The notes: generated from the letters alone by a model not told the origin. A stretch of DNA of 64,000 bases from CBDFHJ01 sp965247635 (GCA_965247635.1 CBDFHJ010000010.1:434001-498000); one strand, 5' to 3'. Positions 16,687 to 25,936 are shown, counted from the first letter of the stretch. Numbers and translations: made by a program.

Positions 16687-19092
16687 ATGCTGGAACAAAA
16701 GCAGCAGAGGTATACCGCGCAGGACATCCAGGTCCTAGAAGGCCTGGAAGCCGTCCGCAAGCGCCCGAGTATGTACATCGGCAGCACCGACCAGCGCGGC
16801 CTCCATCACCTCGCCTACGAAGTGGTGGATAACGCCATCGACGAGGCCATGGCCGGTTTTTGCGACCGGATCGTAATTACCTTCCAAGCAGATGGGTCCG
16901 TCCACGTGGCGGATAATGGGCGTGGCATTCCGGTGGACACCCACAAGGCTACCGGCAAGTCGGCCCTAGAGACCATCATGACCACGCTCCACTCCGGTGG
17001 CAAGTTCGGCTCCGGCGCTTACACGGTGTCGGGTGGGCTCCACGGCGTAGGCTCCTCCGTGGTCAACGGCCTCTCCGGGCACATGCGCGTCGAGGTCCAC
17101 CGCGACCGCCATCGCTACTCCCAGGAGTACCGGCAAGGGACCCCCACCACCGAGGTGGTTGACGAGGGCCGCTTGTCGGCTGGCGAAGACCGCACCGGCA
17201 CCATCGTCACCTTCCGGCCTGATGAGACCATCTTCAACTCCATCGACTTCGACTACAACACGGTGGTAACCCGGTTCCGAGAGATGGCCTACCTCAACAA
17301 GGGGGTCAGGATTACCGTCAACAGCGAACTGCGCCCCGAGGATGACAAGACGTTCTACTTCGAGGGCGGCATCGCCAGCTTCGTGCAGCAGCTGAACCAT
17401 GACCGGGACGTGCTCCAAGACCGGCCTTTCTACGTCAGCCAGCTCGTGGGCACCACTCTGGTAGAGGCGTCCCTCCAGTACAACACCGGGTTCTACGAGA
17501 CAACCCTGGCCTTCGCCAACTGCATCAACACGGTGGACGGCGGAACGCACCTCATGGGCTTCCGCGCTGCCCTAACCCGGGCCATCAACAGCTACGCCCG
17601 CAAAGGAAAGCTCCTCCGGGACGACCAGACGAACCTTTCGGGTGAGGACGTACGCGAGGGGCTCACGGCGGTCATCAGCGTGCGCTTGTCCGACCCGCAG
17701 TTCGAAGGCCAGACCAAGGGCAAGCTAGGCAACGCCGAGACCAGGACCCACGTGGAACAGATCGTTGCCCAGCACCTGGAGTTTTACCTGGAAGAGCATC
17801 CCAACGAGGCGCGTCGCATCGTTGAGAAGTGCCTCACCTCCCAACGCGCCCGCGAGGCGGCCCGCAAAGCCCGTGACCTGGTGATCCGCAAGAACGCCAT
17901 GGACGGCGGCGCCCTCCCGGGCAAGCTGGCGGACTGCTCGGAGCGCGACCCGGAGCTATGCGAGCTGTACGTGGTGGAGGGCCAGTCGGCGGGTGGGTCG
18001 GCCAAGGAGGGCCGCGACCGTCAGTACCAAGCGATCTTGCCTCTCAAAGGCAAGATTCTGAACGTGGAGAAGGCCCGCATCGATAAGATGCTCGCCCACG
18101 AGGAGATCCGGGTCCTCATCACCGCCATCGGAGCCGCCTTCGGTGAGGAGTTCAACCTGGAGAAACTCCGCTATAACAAGATCATCATCATGACCGACGC
18201 CGACGTGGACGGCGCCCACATCCGGACGCTGCTCCTCACCTTCTTTTTCCGGAATATGGAGTCGCTCATCGACCACGGCCACCTGTACATCGCTCAACCA
18301 CCCCTCTACCGCGTGGCCAGGGGCCGCAGCGTGGAGTACAAGTACGACGAGGCCGCCAAAGACGAGTGGCTGGCGGCCCAACTCTACCGCCGGCTATCCC
18401 TCGTTTCCAACGACAAGCGGATTAAGGCCGCCGGGGCAGCCCTCCAGGACCTGGTGAACCGGCTGAAGGAGTTCCAAAGCTGGTCTGGGTCGCTCCAGAC
18501 CCTCGGGCTTCCGCCCACGCTGCTTGGCGTTCTGCTCAAAGGTGTCCAGGAAAAGAAGTACCGCCTCGAATTCGAAGACCAGGCCACCCTCGACGCGGTC
18601 CAAGCGTGGTTCGCGGAAAGCGGCCATCCGTCCGAAGCCAAAGTTAACAAGAGCCGCAAGTTATACACGCTGGACGTTGAAGGTGTGGGAAAACTCGAGC
18701 TGAAGCGCCTCTTCGAAACCCCCGCGCTTCGCCGCTGCTCCCAGCTTTATCCACAGATATCCAAGTTTATCAACGGGCGGACCTTCACTGTTCTCAAGGA
18801 GGAAAACGAGGTGGGCACGGAGGTCCCGTGGCCCGAGCTCGCGGAGCTGCTTGAGCGGCAGTCGGACCGCTCCGGCATCTCCATCCAGCGGTACAAGGGC
18901 CTGGGAGAGATGAACCCCGATCAGCTCTGGGAAACCACTATGGACCCCAAGAACCGGACGCTGCTTCAGGTCGGCGTGGCCGACGCCGCAAAGGCCAGCG
19001 ACGTGTTCAACGAGCTGATGGGAGACGACGTGGAGCGCCGCCGCGACTTCATTCAGGCCCACGCCAAGTCCGTCCAGAACCTGGACATCTAG
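16687..19092 (+). CDS. gyrB: DNA gyrase subunit B
   Basis: ATPase subunit of gyrase, which introduces negative supercoils. It has 801 residues. The GHKL ATPase has EVVDNAIDEAMAG, DNGRGIPV and GGLHGVGSSVVNGLS. The transducer domain follows. The TOPRIM domain has VEGQSAGGSAKEGRD and DADVDGAHIRTLLL, and the tail has QRYKGLGEMNPDQLW. An insert of about 150 residues lies between the TOPRIM halves, as in the long E. coli-type GyrB. AGGAG lies before the ATG. Oddity: the usual VEGDSAGG reads VEGQSAGG (Gln433). The replaced Asp corresponds to a quinolone-pocket position in E. coli (Asp426), while the catalytic Glu is kept. The gene is not next to gyrA, recF or dnaA. ParE is less likely given the length and insert. 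Confidence 0.92.
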   Translation: MLEQKQQRYTAQDIQVLEGLEAVRKRPSMYIGSTDQRGLHHLAYEVVDNAIDEAMAGFCDRIVITFQADGSVHVADNGRGIPVDTHKATGKSALETIMTTLHSGGKFGSGAYTVSGGLHGVGSSVVNGLSGHMRVEVHRDRHRYSQEYRQGTPTTEVVDEGRLSAGEDRTGTIVTFRPDETIFNSIDFDYNTVVTRFREMAYLNKGVRITVNSELRPEDDKTFYFEGGIASFVQQLNHDRDVLQDRPFYVSQLVGTTLVEASLQYNTGFYETTLAFANCINTVDGGTHLMGFRAALTRAINSYARKGKLLRDDQTNLSGEDVREGLTAVISVRLSDPQFEGQTKGKLGNAETRTHVEQIVAQHLEFYLEEHPNEARRIVEKCLTSQRAREAARKARDLVIRKNAMDGGALPGKLADCSERDPELCELYVVEGQSAGGSAKEGRDRQYQAILPLKGKILNVEKARIDKMLAHEEIRVLITAIGAAFGEEFNLEKLRYNKIIIMTDADVDGAHIRTLLLTFFFRNMESLIDHGHLYIAQPPLYRVARGRSVEYKYDEAAKDEWLAAQLYRRLSLVSNDKRIKAAGAALQDLVNRLKEFQSWSGSLQTLGLPPTLLGVLLKGVQEKKYRLEFEDQATLDAVQAWFAESGHPSEAKVNKSRKLYTLDVEGVGKLELKRLFETPALRRCSQLYPQISKFINGRTFTVLKEENEVGTEVPWPELAELLERQSDRSGISIQRYKGLGEMNPDQLWETTMDPKNRTLLQVGVADAAKASDVFNELMGDDVERRRDFIQAHAKSVQNLDI

Positions 19093-19102
19093 GCGCGCTT
19101 AG

Positions 19103-19226
19103 TCCACAAAGTTCCTGTCATTCTGAGTCCCGATACAATCGGGACTCAGAATCTCTCACCCGCGAGACCCTTCGCTGCGCTCAGGGTGACAAAGAGATGA
19201 AACGTATTTCCCGGACAGACCGCTAG
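19103..19226 (+). repeat. Dispersed repeat R2, copy b
   Basis: Nearly identical to the copy at 9129-9250, from ACAAAGTTCCTGTCATTCTG to ACCGCTAG. It carries an extra palindrome, GTCCCGATACAATCGGGAC. It fills the gap between the convergent gyrB and pyrE genes. Confidence 0.75.
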
Positions 19227-19232
19227 CTCCGC

Positions 19233-19817
19233 TTAGCGCCCTGCTACCCGAATAGTCCCCTCTGCGTCGGCCTCGAGCAACGCCCGAAAGGCGTAGCCAC
19301 CCTCACGCAGCTTCTCGCTTCCCCCCTGATGCCTGTCCAGGACCGCCGCGACGAGCACTACGGTGCAGCCGGCCTCCTCAGCCGCTTCGATGGCATGCAC
19401 AAGCGAGCCGCCGGTGGAGCAGGCGTCGTCCACGATGGCGACCTTCGCTTTGGCCGGTAGCGGCCCTTCGATCAGCTTCCCGGTCCCGTGCTCCTTCGAC
19501 TCTTTCCGCACGATGAACGCGGGAATGGGCCTTCCTCCGTCCTGCTGGCTGAGCATGGCTACGGCGGTTACCATGGGGTCCGCGCCCAGCGTTGGTCCGC
19601 CGATCGCTTCCGCGCCCGATTCACGAACCAGGGGCAGCAGCGCCTCCGCCACCAGCACGGCTCCCTTGGGGGAGAGGGTCAGGAGCCGGCCGTCGAAGTA
19701 GAAGCCACTGGCCTGGCCGGAGGAGAGGGTGAATTCACCGTATTGAATCGCTCCCAGCCCCAAAGAGGTGTCCAGGACCTCCTTCGCCAGCTCCTCCAAC
19801 GACCGCAGTTGTGCCAT
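19233..19817 (-). CDS. pyrE: Orotate phosphoribosyltransferase
   Basis: Makes OMP from orotate and PRPP in pyrimidine synthesis. It has 194 residues. The PRPP loop is VAIVDDACSTGGSLVHAI, the N-terminal hood region is YGEFTLSSGQASGFYFDGR, and the substrate region is GGPTLGADPMVTAVAML. In the PRPP loop Ala-Cys replaces the more common Val-x-Thr, a variation seen in the family. It stands alone between two dispersed repeats; no other pyr gene is nearby, so it is not in a pyrimidine operon here. Confidence 0.92.
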   Translation of the reverse strand: MAQLRSLEELAKEVLDTSLGLGAIQYGEFTLSSGQASGFYFDGRLLTLSPKGAVLVAEALLPLVRESGAEAIGGPTLGADPMVTAVAMLSQQDGGRPIPAFIVRKESKEHGTGKLIEGPLPAKAKVAIVDDACSTGGSLVHAIEAAEEAGCTVVLVAAVLDRHQGGSEKLREGGYAFRALLEADAEGTIRVAGR

Positions 19818-19827
19818 TTCGTCCCCC

Positions 19828-20000
19828 CTAGCAGGGTGCTGAAAAACCCTTTCGACTATCCCTCCGACCCCCTTCCCTTCGACTTCGCTCAGGACAGGCC
19901 TGGCCAGGAAGGGGGAAGAATTTGTATCTGAGGGTGTCCCTCAGACTCCCGGCGAAGGGGTTCCGCCCCTCTGTACTCCCCTTTTTCATCAGCCCCTTAG
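19828..20000 (-). repeat. Dispersed repeat R1, copy 2 (inverted)
   Basis: Ends CTAGCAGGGTGCTGAAAAAC and the complement of TTTTTCATCAGCCCCTTAG. Read on the minus strand it matches the interior of the copy at 5882-6031 almost base for base (AAGGGGAGT, then CGGGAGTCTGAGGG, then ATTCTTCCCCC). Its right end overlaps the last codons of nadD by 4 bp. Confidence 0.75.
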
Positions 20001-20611
20001 GTTTCCACGCCTTCGCGGTAGAGCCCGTGCGCCTCGACGTACTCCGCGACCGCGTCCGGCAGCAGCCCTCGGATAGACAGCCCCTGGGCCACCCGCTGCC
20101 GAAGCTCGCTACCGCTGACCTCGACGAGGGGCGTCCGAACCATCACGATGCGCTCTCGCGCACCGGGTAGCGCCCGCTCCAATTCCTGAGGTCCGGTCTC
20201 ACCGTAGCCGGGACGCGAGGCCACCACCACGGTGGCCAGCTCCAAGATACGGCCCGGCTCCTTCCACTGGTGAAATCCCCCCAGAGTATCGGCGCCCATG
20301 ATGAAGAATAACTCATCCTCGGCGTCCCGCTGGGCGCGAAGGTGCTCCAGCGTGTCCACGGTGTACGTCTCGCCGGGACGCTCCAACTCGATGGTGCTGA
20401 TGGCAAACCCCTCGTACCCACCCACGGCCAGCTCCACCATGGCCTGCCGGTGCCGGGCCGCCGATAGGGGCGCTCCGCGCTTCATCCAGGGAAGGCCGGT
20501 TGGCAGGAACCAGACTTCGTCCATACCCAGCTGCTCCCTCACGCTTTGGGCAGTGACAAGGTGACCTCGGTGTATTGGATCAAACGTGCCTCCCAGAAGT
20601 CCAAGCCGCAT
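19997..20611 (-). CDS. nadD: Nicotinate-nucleotide adenylyltransferase
   Basis: Forms deamido-NAD from nicotinate mononucleotide and ATP. It has 204 residues. It starts LGLLGGTFDPIHRGHL, with the nucleotidyltransferase motif TFDPIHxGH, and ends with SGSELRQRVAQGLSIRGLLP, the second ATP-binding signature. It begins one base after the obg stop codon, so obg-nadD is an operon, a common arrangement. The 3' end touches an R1 repeat, whose insertion may have supplied the stop region. Confidence 0.93.
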   Translation of the reverse strand: MRLGLLGGTFDPIHRGHLVTAQSVREQLGMDEVWFLPTGLPWMKRGAPLSAARHRQAMVELAVGGYEGFAISTIELERPGETYTVDTLEHLRAQRDAEDELFFIMGADTLGGFHQWKEPGRILELATVVVASRPGYGETGPQELERALPGARERIVMVRTPLVEVSGSELRQRVAQGLSIRGLLPDAVAEYVEAHGLYREGVET

Positions 20612-20612
20612 G

Positions 20613-21884
20613 CTACCGCCACTCCAGCTCGACGGGGCCGATGTGGACCGTATCGCCGGGGTTTACCCCTGCCTTTTCCAGCTCCCTGATGACCCCTAGG
20701 GTCCCCAGCAGCTGATGAAACTGCATCCTGGCCTCCCACTTGTGGAAGTCGACCATGGGGGCGACCCGCTCGGCCTGGGTACACCACACGGTGAAGTCGC
20801 CGTCCTGGCCCTCCACTCGAACCGCGGTCTGCGCTCGCCTGGCCAGCCTCGCGACGCTTGCGCTAGCAGCCACCTTTGGGGGCTTGGGTGTCTCCTCCGG
20901 GACCAGATGAAGCACCGCCTCCAGCATCTCTTCTACACCCTGGCCGGTCTCCGCGGACACCGGGAGGACCGTCTGGCCTACCGCCGCGCCCAGCGCGCGC
21001 CGTTGGGACTTCACCCGGGCCTGCACCGCGGGTCCATCTATCTTGCTCACGACAACCACCAGTGGCTTCTCCGCTAACCCCTTTTCGTAGGCCTGCAGCT
21101 CCGCTTTCACCTCAGCGTACGCCGACACCAGGTCATCGCTCGCGCCATCCAGCACCAGGATCACCGCGCGTGCCCGCTCCGCGTGCCGGAGGAACTCATT
21201 CCCGAGCCCTCGCCCCTGGCGCGCCCCCTCAGCTAGCCCCGGCAGATCGATGAAGGCCACGGACCTATGTTTTTGCTCCAGCACCCCCACCATCGGCTCC
21301 ACCGTCGTAAACGGGTACTCCGCGATCTTCGGCTTTGAGTTAGAGACCCGAGCCAGCAGCGCGGACTTGCCTGCGTTCGGCGGCCCAATCAACGCCACGT
21401 CGGCCAGCAGCTTCACCTCGAGCTGTAGCAACACCTCTTCTCCCGGTTCACCGGCCTCCGCCAGGACCGGTGTCCGATTGATGGGGCCCGCGAACCACAC
21501 GTTCCCTCGCCCACCAGCCCCCCCTCTAGCCACCACGACGTGGGCCCCATCAGCGGTCAAGGCCTCCACCACCTCCCCCTTCGCCCCCCGGGCCCGCCAG
21601 CTAACTTCAGTCCCCACCGGGACCTCAAGCAGCTTCAGCTTGCCTGCACTCCCTGACTTCTGGGCGCCCAGCCCGTCGGCCCCTTTCTCCCCGACCACCC
21701 TGCGAGCCTCCCGCACTCGACTCAGATCTCGCACTCCCTCCACTGCTGTGACACCAACATCGCCACCCCTTCCCCCATCGCCACCATCGGGGCCACCCAT
21801 CTCATTCCGCGACGCGTGGAGGAGTGAAAGGGATCCATTCCCTCCACTTCCAGCCCTTACTAGTAATTGCGCTTTATCAATCAA
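20613..21884 (-). CDS. obg: GTPase Obg/CgtA
   Basis: An essential GTPase acting in late 50S ribosome assembly and stress control. It has 423 residues in three parts. The glycine-rich Obg fold covers residues 1-158 (AGSGGNGSLSLLHASRNE, then GPDGGDGGRGGDV). The G domain has GPPNAGKSALLARV (G1), DLPGLAEGARQGRG (G3) and SKID (G4). The C-terminal OCT domain covers about 335-423. Typical length, no alteration of key residues. Upstream partner of nadD. Confidence 0.95.
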   Translation of the reverse strand: MIDKAQLLVRAGSGGNGSLSLLHASRNEMGGPDGGDGGRGGDVGVTAVEGVRDLSRVREARRVVGEKGADGLGAQKSGSAGKLKLLEVPVGTEVSWRARGAKGEVVEALTADGAHVVVARGGAGGRGNVWFAGPINRTPVLAEAGEPGEEVLLQLEVKLLADVALIGPPNAGKSALLARVSNSKPKIAEYPFTTVEPMVGVLEQKHRSVAFIDLPGLAEGARQGRGLGNEFLRHAERARAVILVLDGASDDLVSAYAEVKAELQAYEKGLAEKPLVVVVSKIDGPAVQARVKSQRRALGAAVGQTVLPVSAETGQGVEEMLEAVLHLVPEETPKPPKVAASASVARLARRAQTAVRVEGQDGDFTVWCTQAERVAPMVDFHKWEARMQFHQLLGTLGVIRELEKAGVNPGDTVHIGPVELEWR

Positions 21885-21994
21885 CTGAATACCCTAGGAA
21901 CTATATCCTTCAAACTTAATAATAAAGCCTGCTACCCGAATGGGAAGAACTGTTGGTAATTGATGGCGATAGCCTAGCCGGGGCTTTTATCCAG

Positions 21995-23365
21995 CTAGCG
22001 GGCCAGCCGGTGGAGGGTCCGGCGGAGGAGGGCCAGGTCCGCTTGTATCTCTGGTCGCGCCTCGAATTGGTGCTGTACCTTCCTGACCGAATAGATGACG
22101 GTGGTTCGGTCTCGGCCGCCAAGAATGCGGCCTACTTCCTTAGGCGTTAGGTGGAAGTCCTGGGCGAGCAGGAACATGGCGATCTGTCGGGCCGCGGCGG
22201 TTCGCTTATCGCGATGGCGGCTGATCAGGCGTTCGAGTTCGACCTGGTAGTGCGCGGCGATGGCTTCAAGGGCCTCCTGCGGCGTGGAGGATAGCTGCAC
22301 GGGCGGTGGGGGCCCACTGCAGGAGCCCAGGATGGCTCCGGCCAAGGCCAAGGTCACCGGCTGTCCGGTGAAGTGGGCCATGGCAGTGACCCGATTGAGG
22401 TTGCCTTGGAGCTTCCGAACATTTGTGGCGGCGTGCTGGGCCACAAACTCCAAGACTTGGTCCGGGACTGGGACCGGCGCTTCCTGGGCCCGGTGCCGGA
22501 GGATGGCGATTCGAGTCTCCAAGTCGGGGGCCTGGATGTCGGTAATCAAGCCGCCTTCGAAGCGGGAGCGAAGGCGTTCTTCCAGAAAAGGCAGTTCCGA
22601 TGGTGGCCGGTCGCCCGCGATGATGACCTGGCGGCTGGCGTTGTGCAGGGCGTTGAACGTGTGGAAAAACCCCTCCTGCGTCCCCTGCTTGCCGCTGAGG
22701 AACTGGATATCGTCGATCAGCAGCACGTCCACCGAGCGGTGCCGGCTCCGGAACTCACTGGTCTTGCGCTCTTGGATCGCCGAGATGAAGTCGTTGGTGA
22801 ACTGCTCGGAGCTCACGTAGTGCGCCGCCTTGCCCTGCTTTCGCACCCGGTCGGCGATGGCGTGGAGCAGGTGTGTCTTTCCCAGGCCGACGCCCGCGTG
22901 AATGAAGAGGGGGTTATAAGCCGAACCGGGGCGGTCGGAGACAGCGAGGGCAGCCGCGTGGGCAAGCTGGCTGGTGGCGCTCACGATGAACGAGTCGAAG
23001 GTGTAGCGCGGGTTGAGGCCGGCGCTTGGGACAGTACTGGGCCGCTCCTCGCGGAGGGCCGGCGATGGAGACGCGGCTGAGGTTGGGAGGGCATCGTCCG
23101 TGGCGAAGGGCTGGTGCACTTCGAAAGCGACGGTGAGCGGCTGCCGGGCCGCTGCCACCGCGGCGGCCTCGACAAGCTGGTACATTCGCTGTTCGAGCCA
23201 CTCGGCGGCGAATGTGGTGGGGGCACCCACGCGAAGGGTTCCCCCGTCCAGCGAGAGACCGCGCGTGTCGCGGAGCCACGTGTCGAAGGTCGGGCGGGTG
23301 AGCTGGACCTGCAAACGGCCCAGCGCAGCCTCCCATACCCGCTGCGCGGAGGTGGTGGTAGCCAC
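21995..23365 (-). CDS. dnaA: Chromosomal replication initiator protein DnaA
   Basis: Binds DnaA boxes and melts the origin. It has 456 residues from the GTG at 23365, chosen because GAGGT precedes it and it gives the usual short lead-in to the SAQRVWEAALGRLQ N-terminal domain. The frame extends 39 nt further without support. The AAA+ module has HAGVGLGKTHLLHAI (Walker A) and DVLLIDDIQFL (Walker B). The C-terminal helix-turn-helix has the DnaA signature GGRDRTTVIYSVRKV. It is not beside dnaN or gyrB. I find no cluster of DnaA boxes in either flanking gap; the single TTATCCACA seen lies inside gyrB. Confidence 0.95.
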   Translation of the reverse strand: MATTTSAQRVWEAALGRLQVQLTRPTFDTWLRDTRGLSLDGGTLRVGAPTTFAAEWLEQRMYQLVEAAAVAAARQPLTVAFEVHQPFATDDALPTSAASPSPALREERPSTVPSAGLNPRYTFDSFIVSATSQLAHAAALAVSDRPGSAYNPLFIHAGVGLGKTHLLHAIADRVRKQGKAAHYVSSEQFTNDFISAIQERKTSEFRSRHRSVDVLLIDDIQFLSGKQGTQEGFFHTFNALHNASRQVIIAGDRPPSELPFLEERLRSRFEGGLITDIQAPDLETRIAILRHRAQEAPVPVPDQVLEFVAQHAATNVRKLQGNLNRVTAMAHFTGQPVTLALAGAILGSCSGPPPPVQLSSTPQEALEAIAAHYQVELERLISRHRDKRTAAARQIAMFLLAQDFHLTPKEVGRILGGRDRTTVIYSVRKVQHQFEARPEIQADLALLRRTLHRLAR

Positions 23366-23414
23366 GCGGAACAGACCTCGGGCGATGAAGATAAGGACAA
23401 GCACCAGGATCTGG

Positions 23415-23433
23415 AGGTCCTGCGCCAGGACCT
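23415..23433. other. Small perfect hairpin upstream of dnaA
   Basis: AGGTCCTG and CAGGACCT pair around a 3-nt loop, 50 bp before the dnaA start. It could lie in the dnaA leader. The rest of the 274-bp divergent gap to fmt shows no gene or DnaA-box cluster. Confidence 0.4.
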
Positions 23434-23639
23434 AGATGAACGGTGGCCTTAGGGAGTCCCAGGGGCCAGTGGGCGAAACTCTAGCAGGGGTTTCTCGCGG
23501 GGGTGCAAGGGGGCATCAGATGAATTTTTGAGGGAATTCCCGGGGGTGGGTTCCCACCGAAGGATGCATGGTCAGAGGAGGGTCAAAAAGAGCTGATGGG
23601 CCGGGCTAGGGCGCCGCGAACAGGTGGTATCATCCGCCT

Positions 23640-24587
23640 GTGTTCAATCTGCGCGTACTCTTCATGGGAAGCCCGCCGCCGGCGATTCCCGTGCTCCGGG
23701 CGGTCCGAGAGATCGCCAGCGTTGTCGTGGGGGTCTACACCCAGCCGGACCGCCAGGCGGGTCGAGGGCGACGTATCGAGCCAACCGCGGTGAAACGGTA
23801 CGCCCTAGACCAGGGACTGCCGGTGTACCAGCCCCCCAGCCTGCGCGATGAAGGCGCGTGGGAGCAGGTTCAGGCGCTGGCCCCTGACCTGGTGGTCCTC
23901 GCGGCCTACGGCAAGATACTGCCGGGCCGTATCTTGGAACTGCCTCGCTTGGGGTGTGTGAACCTCCACCCCTCGCTGCTGCCGCGCCATCGCGGCGCGA
24001 CGCCCGTCGCCGGGGCCATCCTGGCGGGAGACGAGGTGACGGGCGCGACCCTCTTTGTGATGGATGAAGGGATGGACACCGGGCCCATCATTGCGCAGCG
24101 GGAAGAACAGGTGCGCCCCGACGATCGGACGCCTGAGCTGACGGAACGGCTGTTTGCCTTGGGGGCGGAGCTGGCGCGAGAGGCGCTGCCAGCATACGCG
24201 GCAGGACGGATAACGCCGCTTCCCCAGACCGAGGAGGGGGTAACGGTCACCCGCAGGCTGACGAAGGAGGACGGCGAGCTGGACTGGACGAAGCCAGCGG
24301 TGGCGTTGGAGCGGGAGGTACGCGCGTACCTCCCATGGCCCAGCAGCTTCACCTATTGGCAGGGCAAGCAGCTACAGGTCCTGGAGACGGGTGTTACGAG
24401 AGGCGCACCCCAGGCGCCTGCCGGGACGGTGGTCCAGCTATCCGATGACCCGGCTAGTACGGGGTTGGTGACGGGCGAGGGGGCCTTGGCCCTGCGCACG
24501 GTGCGGCTGGCGGGGCGGCCGGCCATGGCGATAGCCGACTTCCTGAGGGGATACCCGAGCCTGTTGGGGGCGAAGCTCCCATCTTAA
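23640..24587 (+). CDS. fmt: Methionyl-tRNA formyltransferase
   Basis: Formylates initiator Met-tRNA using 10-formyl-tetrahydrofolate. It has 315 residues and a GTG start. The N-terminal Rossmann domain opens RVLFMGSPPPAIPVLRAV. The catalytic region is LPRLGCVNLHPSLLPRHRGATPV, with the Asn, His and the later Asp of MDEGMDTGPI. The C-terminal tRNA-binding OB-like domain (about 205-315) includes AYLPWPSSFTYWQGKQLQV. No def gene is adjacent. Divergent from dnaA. Confidence 0.95.
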   Translation: MFNLRVLFMGSPPPAIPVLRAVREIASVVVGVYTQPDRQAGRGRRIEPTAVKRYALDQGLPVYQPPSLRDEGAWEQVQALAPDLVVLAAYGKILPGRILELPRLGCVNLHPSLLPRHRGATPVAGAILAGDEVTGATLFVMDEGMDTGPIIAQREEQVRPDDRTPELTERLFALGAELAREALPAYAAGRITPLPQTEEGVTVTRRLTKEDGELDWTKPAVALEREVRAYLPWPSSFTYWQGKQLQVLETGVTRGAPQAPAGTVVQLSDDPASTGLVTGEGALALRTVRLAGRPAMAIADFLRGYPSLLGAKLPS

Positions 24588-24627
24588 GAGGGCGAGACGC
24601 TGGCAAACCGCCGCCAGCGACCCAGCG

Positions 24628-25290
24628 CTACGGCTCCGCCTCCCCCTCCTCGGCGGAGGGTTGAGGCGCTCCTTCGGTGGCTGCGGTTTCCTCGAGTGCT
24701 TCCTCCGCGGGCGCCGCTTCGTCTTCCTCGGCAGCAATGCGCGTGGGGACCACCCGAGCTACCGGTGCGCCGGGGTCGGTGATAAGGGTCACGCCTGACG
24801 GCAACGCCACGTCGCGGGCGTGGATGCCCATCTCCACCTCCGTCAGCCCGGAAACGTCCACGGTCAGCGACGAAGGCAGGTCCATGGGCAGCGCTTCAAC
24901 GGTGATCTCGTACAGGTCGTGGACGAGCATAGCGCCCTCTTGCCTGGCGGCTGGGGCTTCGCCTTCCAGCGCGACAGGCACATTTGCCTGTAGTCGCTCG
25001 GTCCGGGAGACCTGGAGGAGGTCTAAGTGAAGGATTCGCTCCGTCACGGGATGGAGCTGGACCTCGCGGACCATGACGAAGTGCTCGGTACCGTCGACAC
25101 GGACCGTGAAGGGGTTGGTACGGCCCACGCGCGCCAGGGTATGGACCAAGTCGGCGGTATTCACCTGCAGGCTCAGCGACTCGATGCCCCTGCCGTAGAC
25201 GTGGATGGGGGTGATGCCCTGGCGGCGGAGCGCACCCAGCTTCTTGCCAAAGGCGGTGCGTGGTTCGACTGTTAGGAAGGTGGAGTCCAT
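24628..25290 (-). CDS. rplY: 50S ribosomal protein bL25, long CTC form
   Basis: Binds 5S rRNA in the central protuberance. It has 220 residues. The N-terminal L25 fold runs over residues 1-90 (AFGKKLGALRRQGITPIHVYG, cut here to its core; RVDGTEHFVMVREVQLHP near the end). The TL5/CTC beta domain continues to about 185, with DLPSSLTVDVSGLTEVEMG. The C-terminal tail is very acidic, rich in Glu and Ala, as is usual in this form. It faces fmt, with no visible terminator in the 40-bp gap. In many bacteria it sits beside pth; here it does not. Confidence 0.92.
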   Translation of the reverse strand: MDSTFLTVEPRTAFGKKLGALRRQGITPIHVYGRGIESLSLQVNTADLVHTLARVGRTNPFTVRVDGTEHFVMVREVQLHPVTERILHLDLLQVSRTERLQANVPVALEGEAPAARQEGAMLVHDLYEITVEALPMDLPSSLTVDVSGLTEVEMGIHARDVALPSGVTLITDPGAPVARVVPTRIAAEEDEAAPAEEALEETAATEGAPQPSAEEGEAEP

Positions 25291-25454
25291 GGCCTACGCT
25301 GCTGGAGCTACCGGCGTTTGTCGTGAGGGAGATGCTAAAGCCCCAGGCGAGCATCATACCAGACTTGACGGGAAGTGCTAAGGGACTCCAACGATTTCAG
25401 CCTTTTCCCCACCACGGCCACCAAAGCGGCTAGGATAAAAGTCTACTAACTCGA

Positions 25455-25483
25455 TTGCCTTTTCCTAGTTTGGAGGGTATGAT
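25455..25483 (+). promoter_or_regulatory. Promoter of the Rrf2 regulator gene
   Basis: TTGCCT and TATGAT are spaced by exactly 17 bp, about 22 bp before the start codon. Rrf2 regulators often bind their own promoter. Two TTTGGAGGG/GTTGGAGGG units lie side by side here; the second serves as the ribosome site. Confidence 0.65.
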
Positions 25484-25504
25484 GACATTGTTGGAGGGCA
25501 AGCG

Positions 25505-25936
25505 ATGATGCGTATTCCCATGAAGGTTGACTATGGTGTTCGGGCCTTGGTGGACCTGGCCCAACACAGAGACGGTGGGCCGATTCGAACGGCGGAAATC
25601 GCCAGCCGCCAGTACATTCCAGAGCCGTACCTGGACCAGGTGCTCACCACGCTCAACAAGTTCGGCTTTATCCGCAGCCGGCGGGGTCCCAACGGCGGCC
25701 ATGTGCTCGCCCGGTCGCCGGAGCAGATCAGCATTGGCGACGTTATGGCGGTGCTGGAGGGCCGGAGTGCGCCCCTTGACTGCATCGAGGAACCCTCGGA
25801 GTGTACGCTTTCCGCCGTCTGCGCTCAGCGTGAGGTTTGGCGGGACGTCGAAGAGGCCATTCAGCTGTTGCTGAATACAACGAGTGTGGCGGGGCTAGCC
25901 TCCCGACAGCGGGACCTGGCAGGGCAACTGGCGTAA
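25505..25936 (+). CDS. Rrf2-family transcriptional regulator with Fe-S-type cysteines
   Basis: A 143-residue winged-helix repressor. The helix-turn-helix region spans roughly residues 25-60 (RTAEIASRQYIPEPYLDQV, then IRSRRGPNGGHVLARSP). Three cysteines in LDCIEEPSECTLSAVCAQRE match the cluster-ligand pattern of IscR/NsrR/RsrR-type members, so it probably senses iron-sulfur status, NO or redox state. GGAGG precedes the ATG at 25505. It is followed by a ThiF-type protein and a cysteine synthase in the same direction, which points to sulfur or Fe-S control. CymR-type Rrf2 proteins that act with cysteine synthase usually lack the cysteines, so an IscR-like mode is preferred. Confidence 0.88.
   Translation: MMRIPMKVDYGVRALVDLAQHRDGGPIRTAEIASRQYIPEPYLDQVLTTLNKFGFIRSRRGPNGGHVLARSPEQISIGDVMAVLEGRSAPLDCIEEPSECTLSAVCAQREVWRDVEEAIQLLLNTTSVAGLASRQRDLAGQLA

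Noticed and set aside
18740..18760. DnaA box TTATCCACA
   Set aside because: A single match inside gyrB coding sequence, without neighbours; expected by chance.
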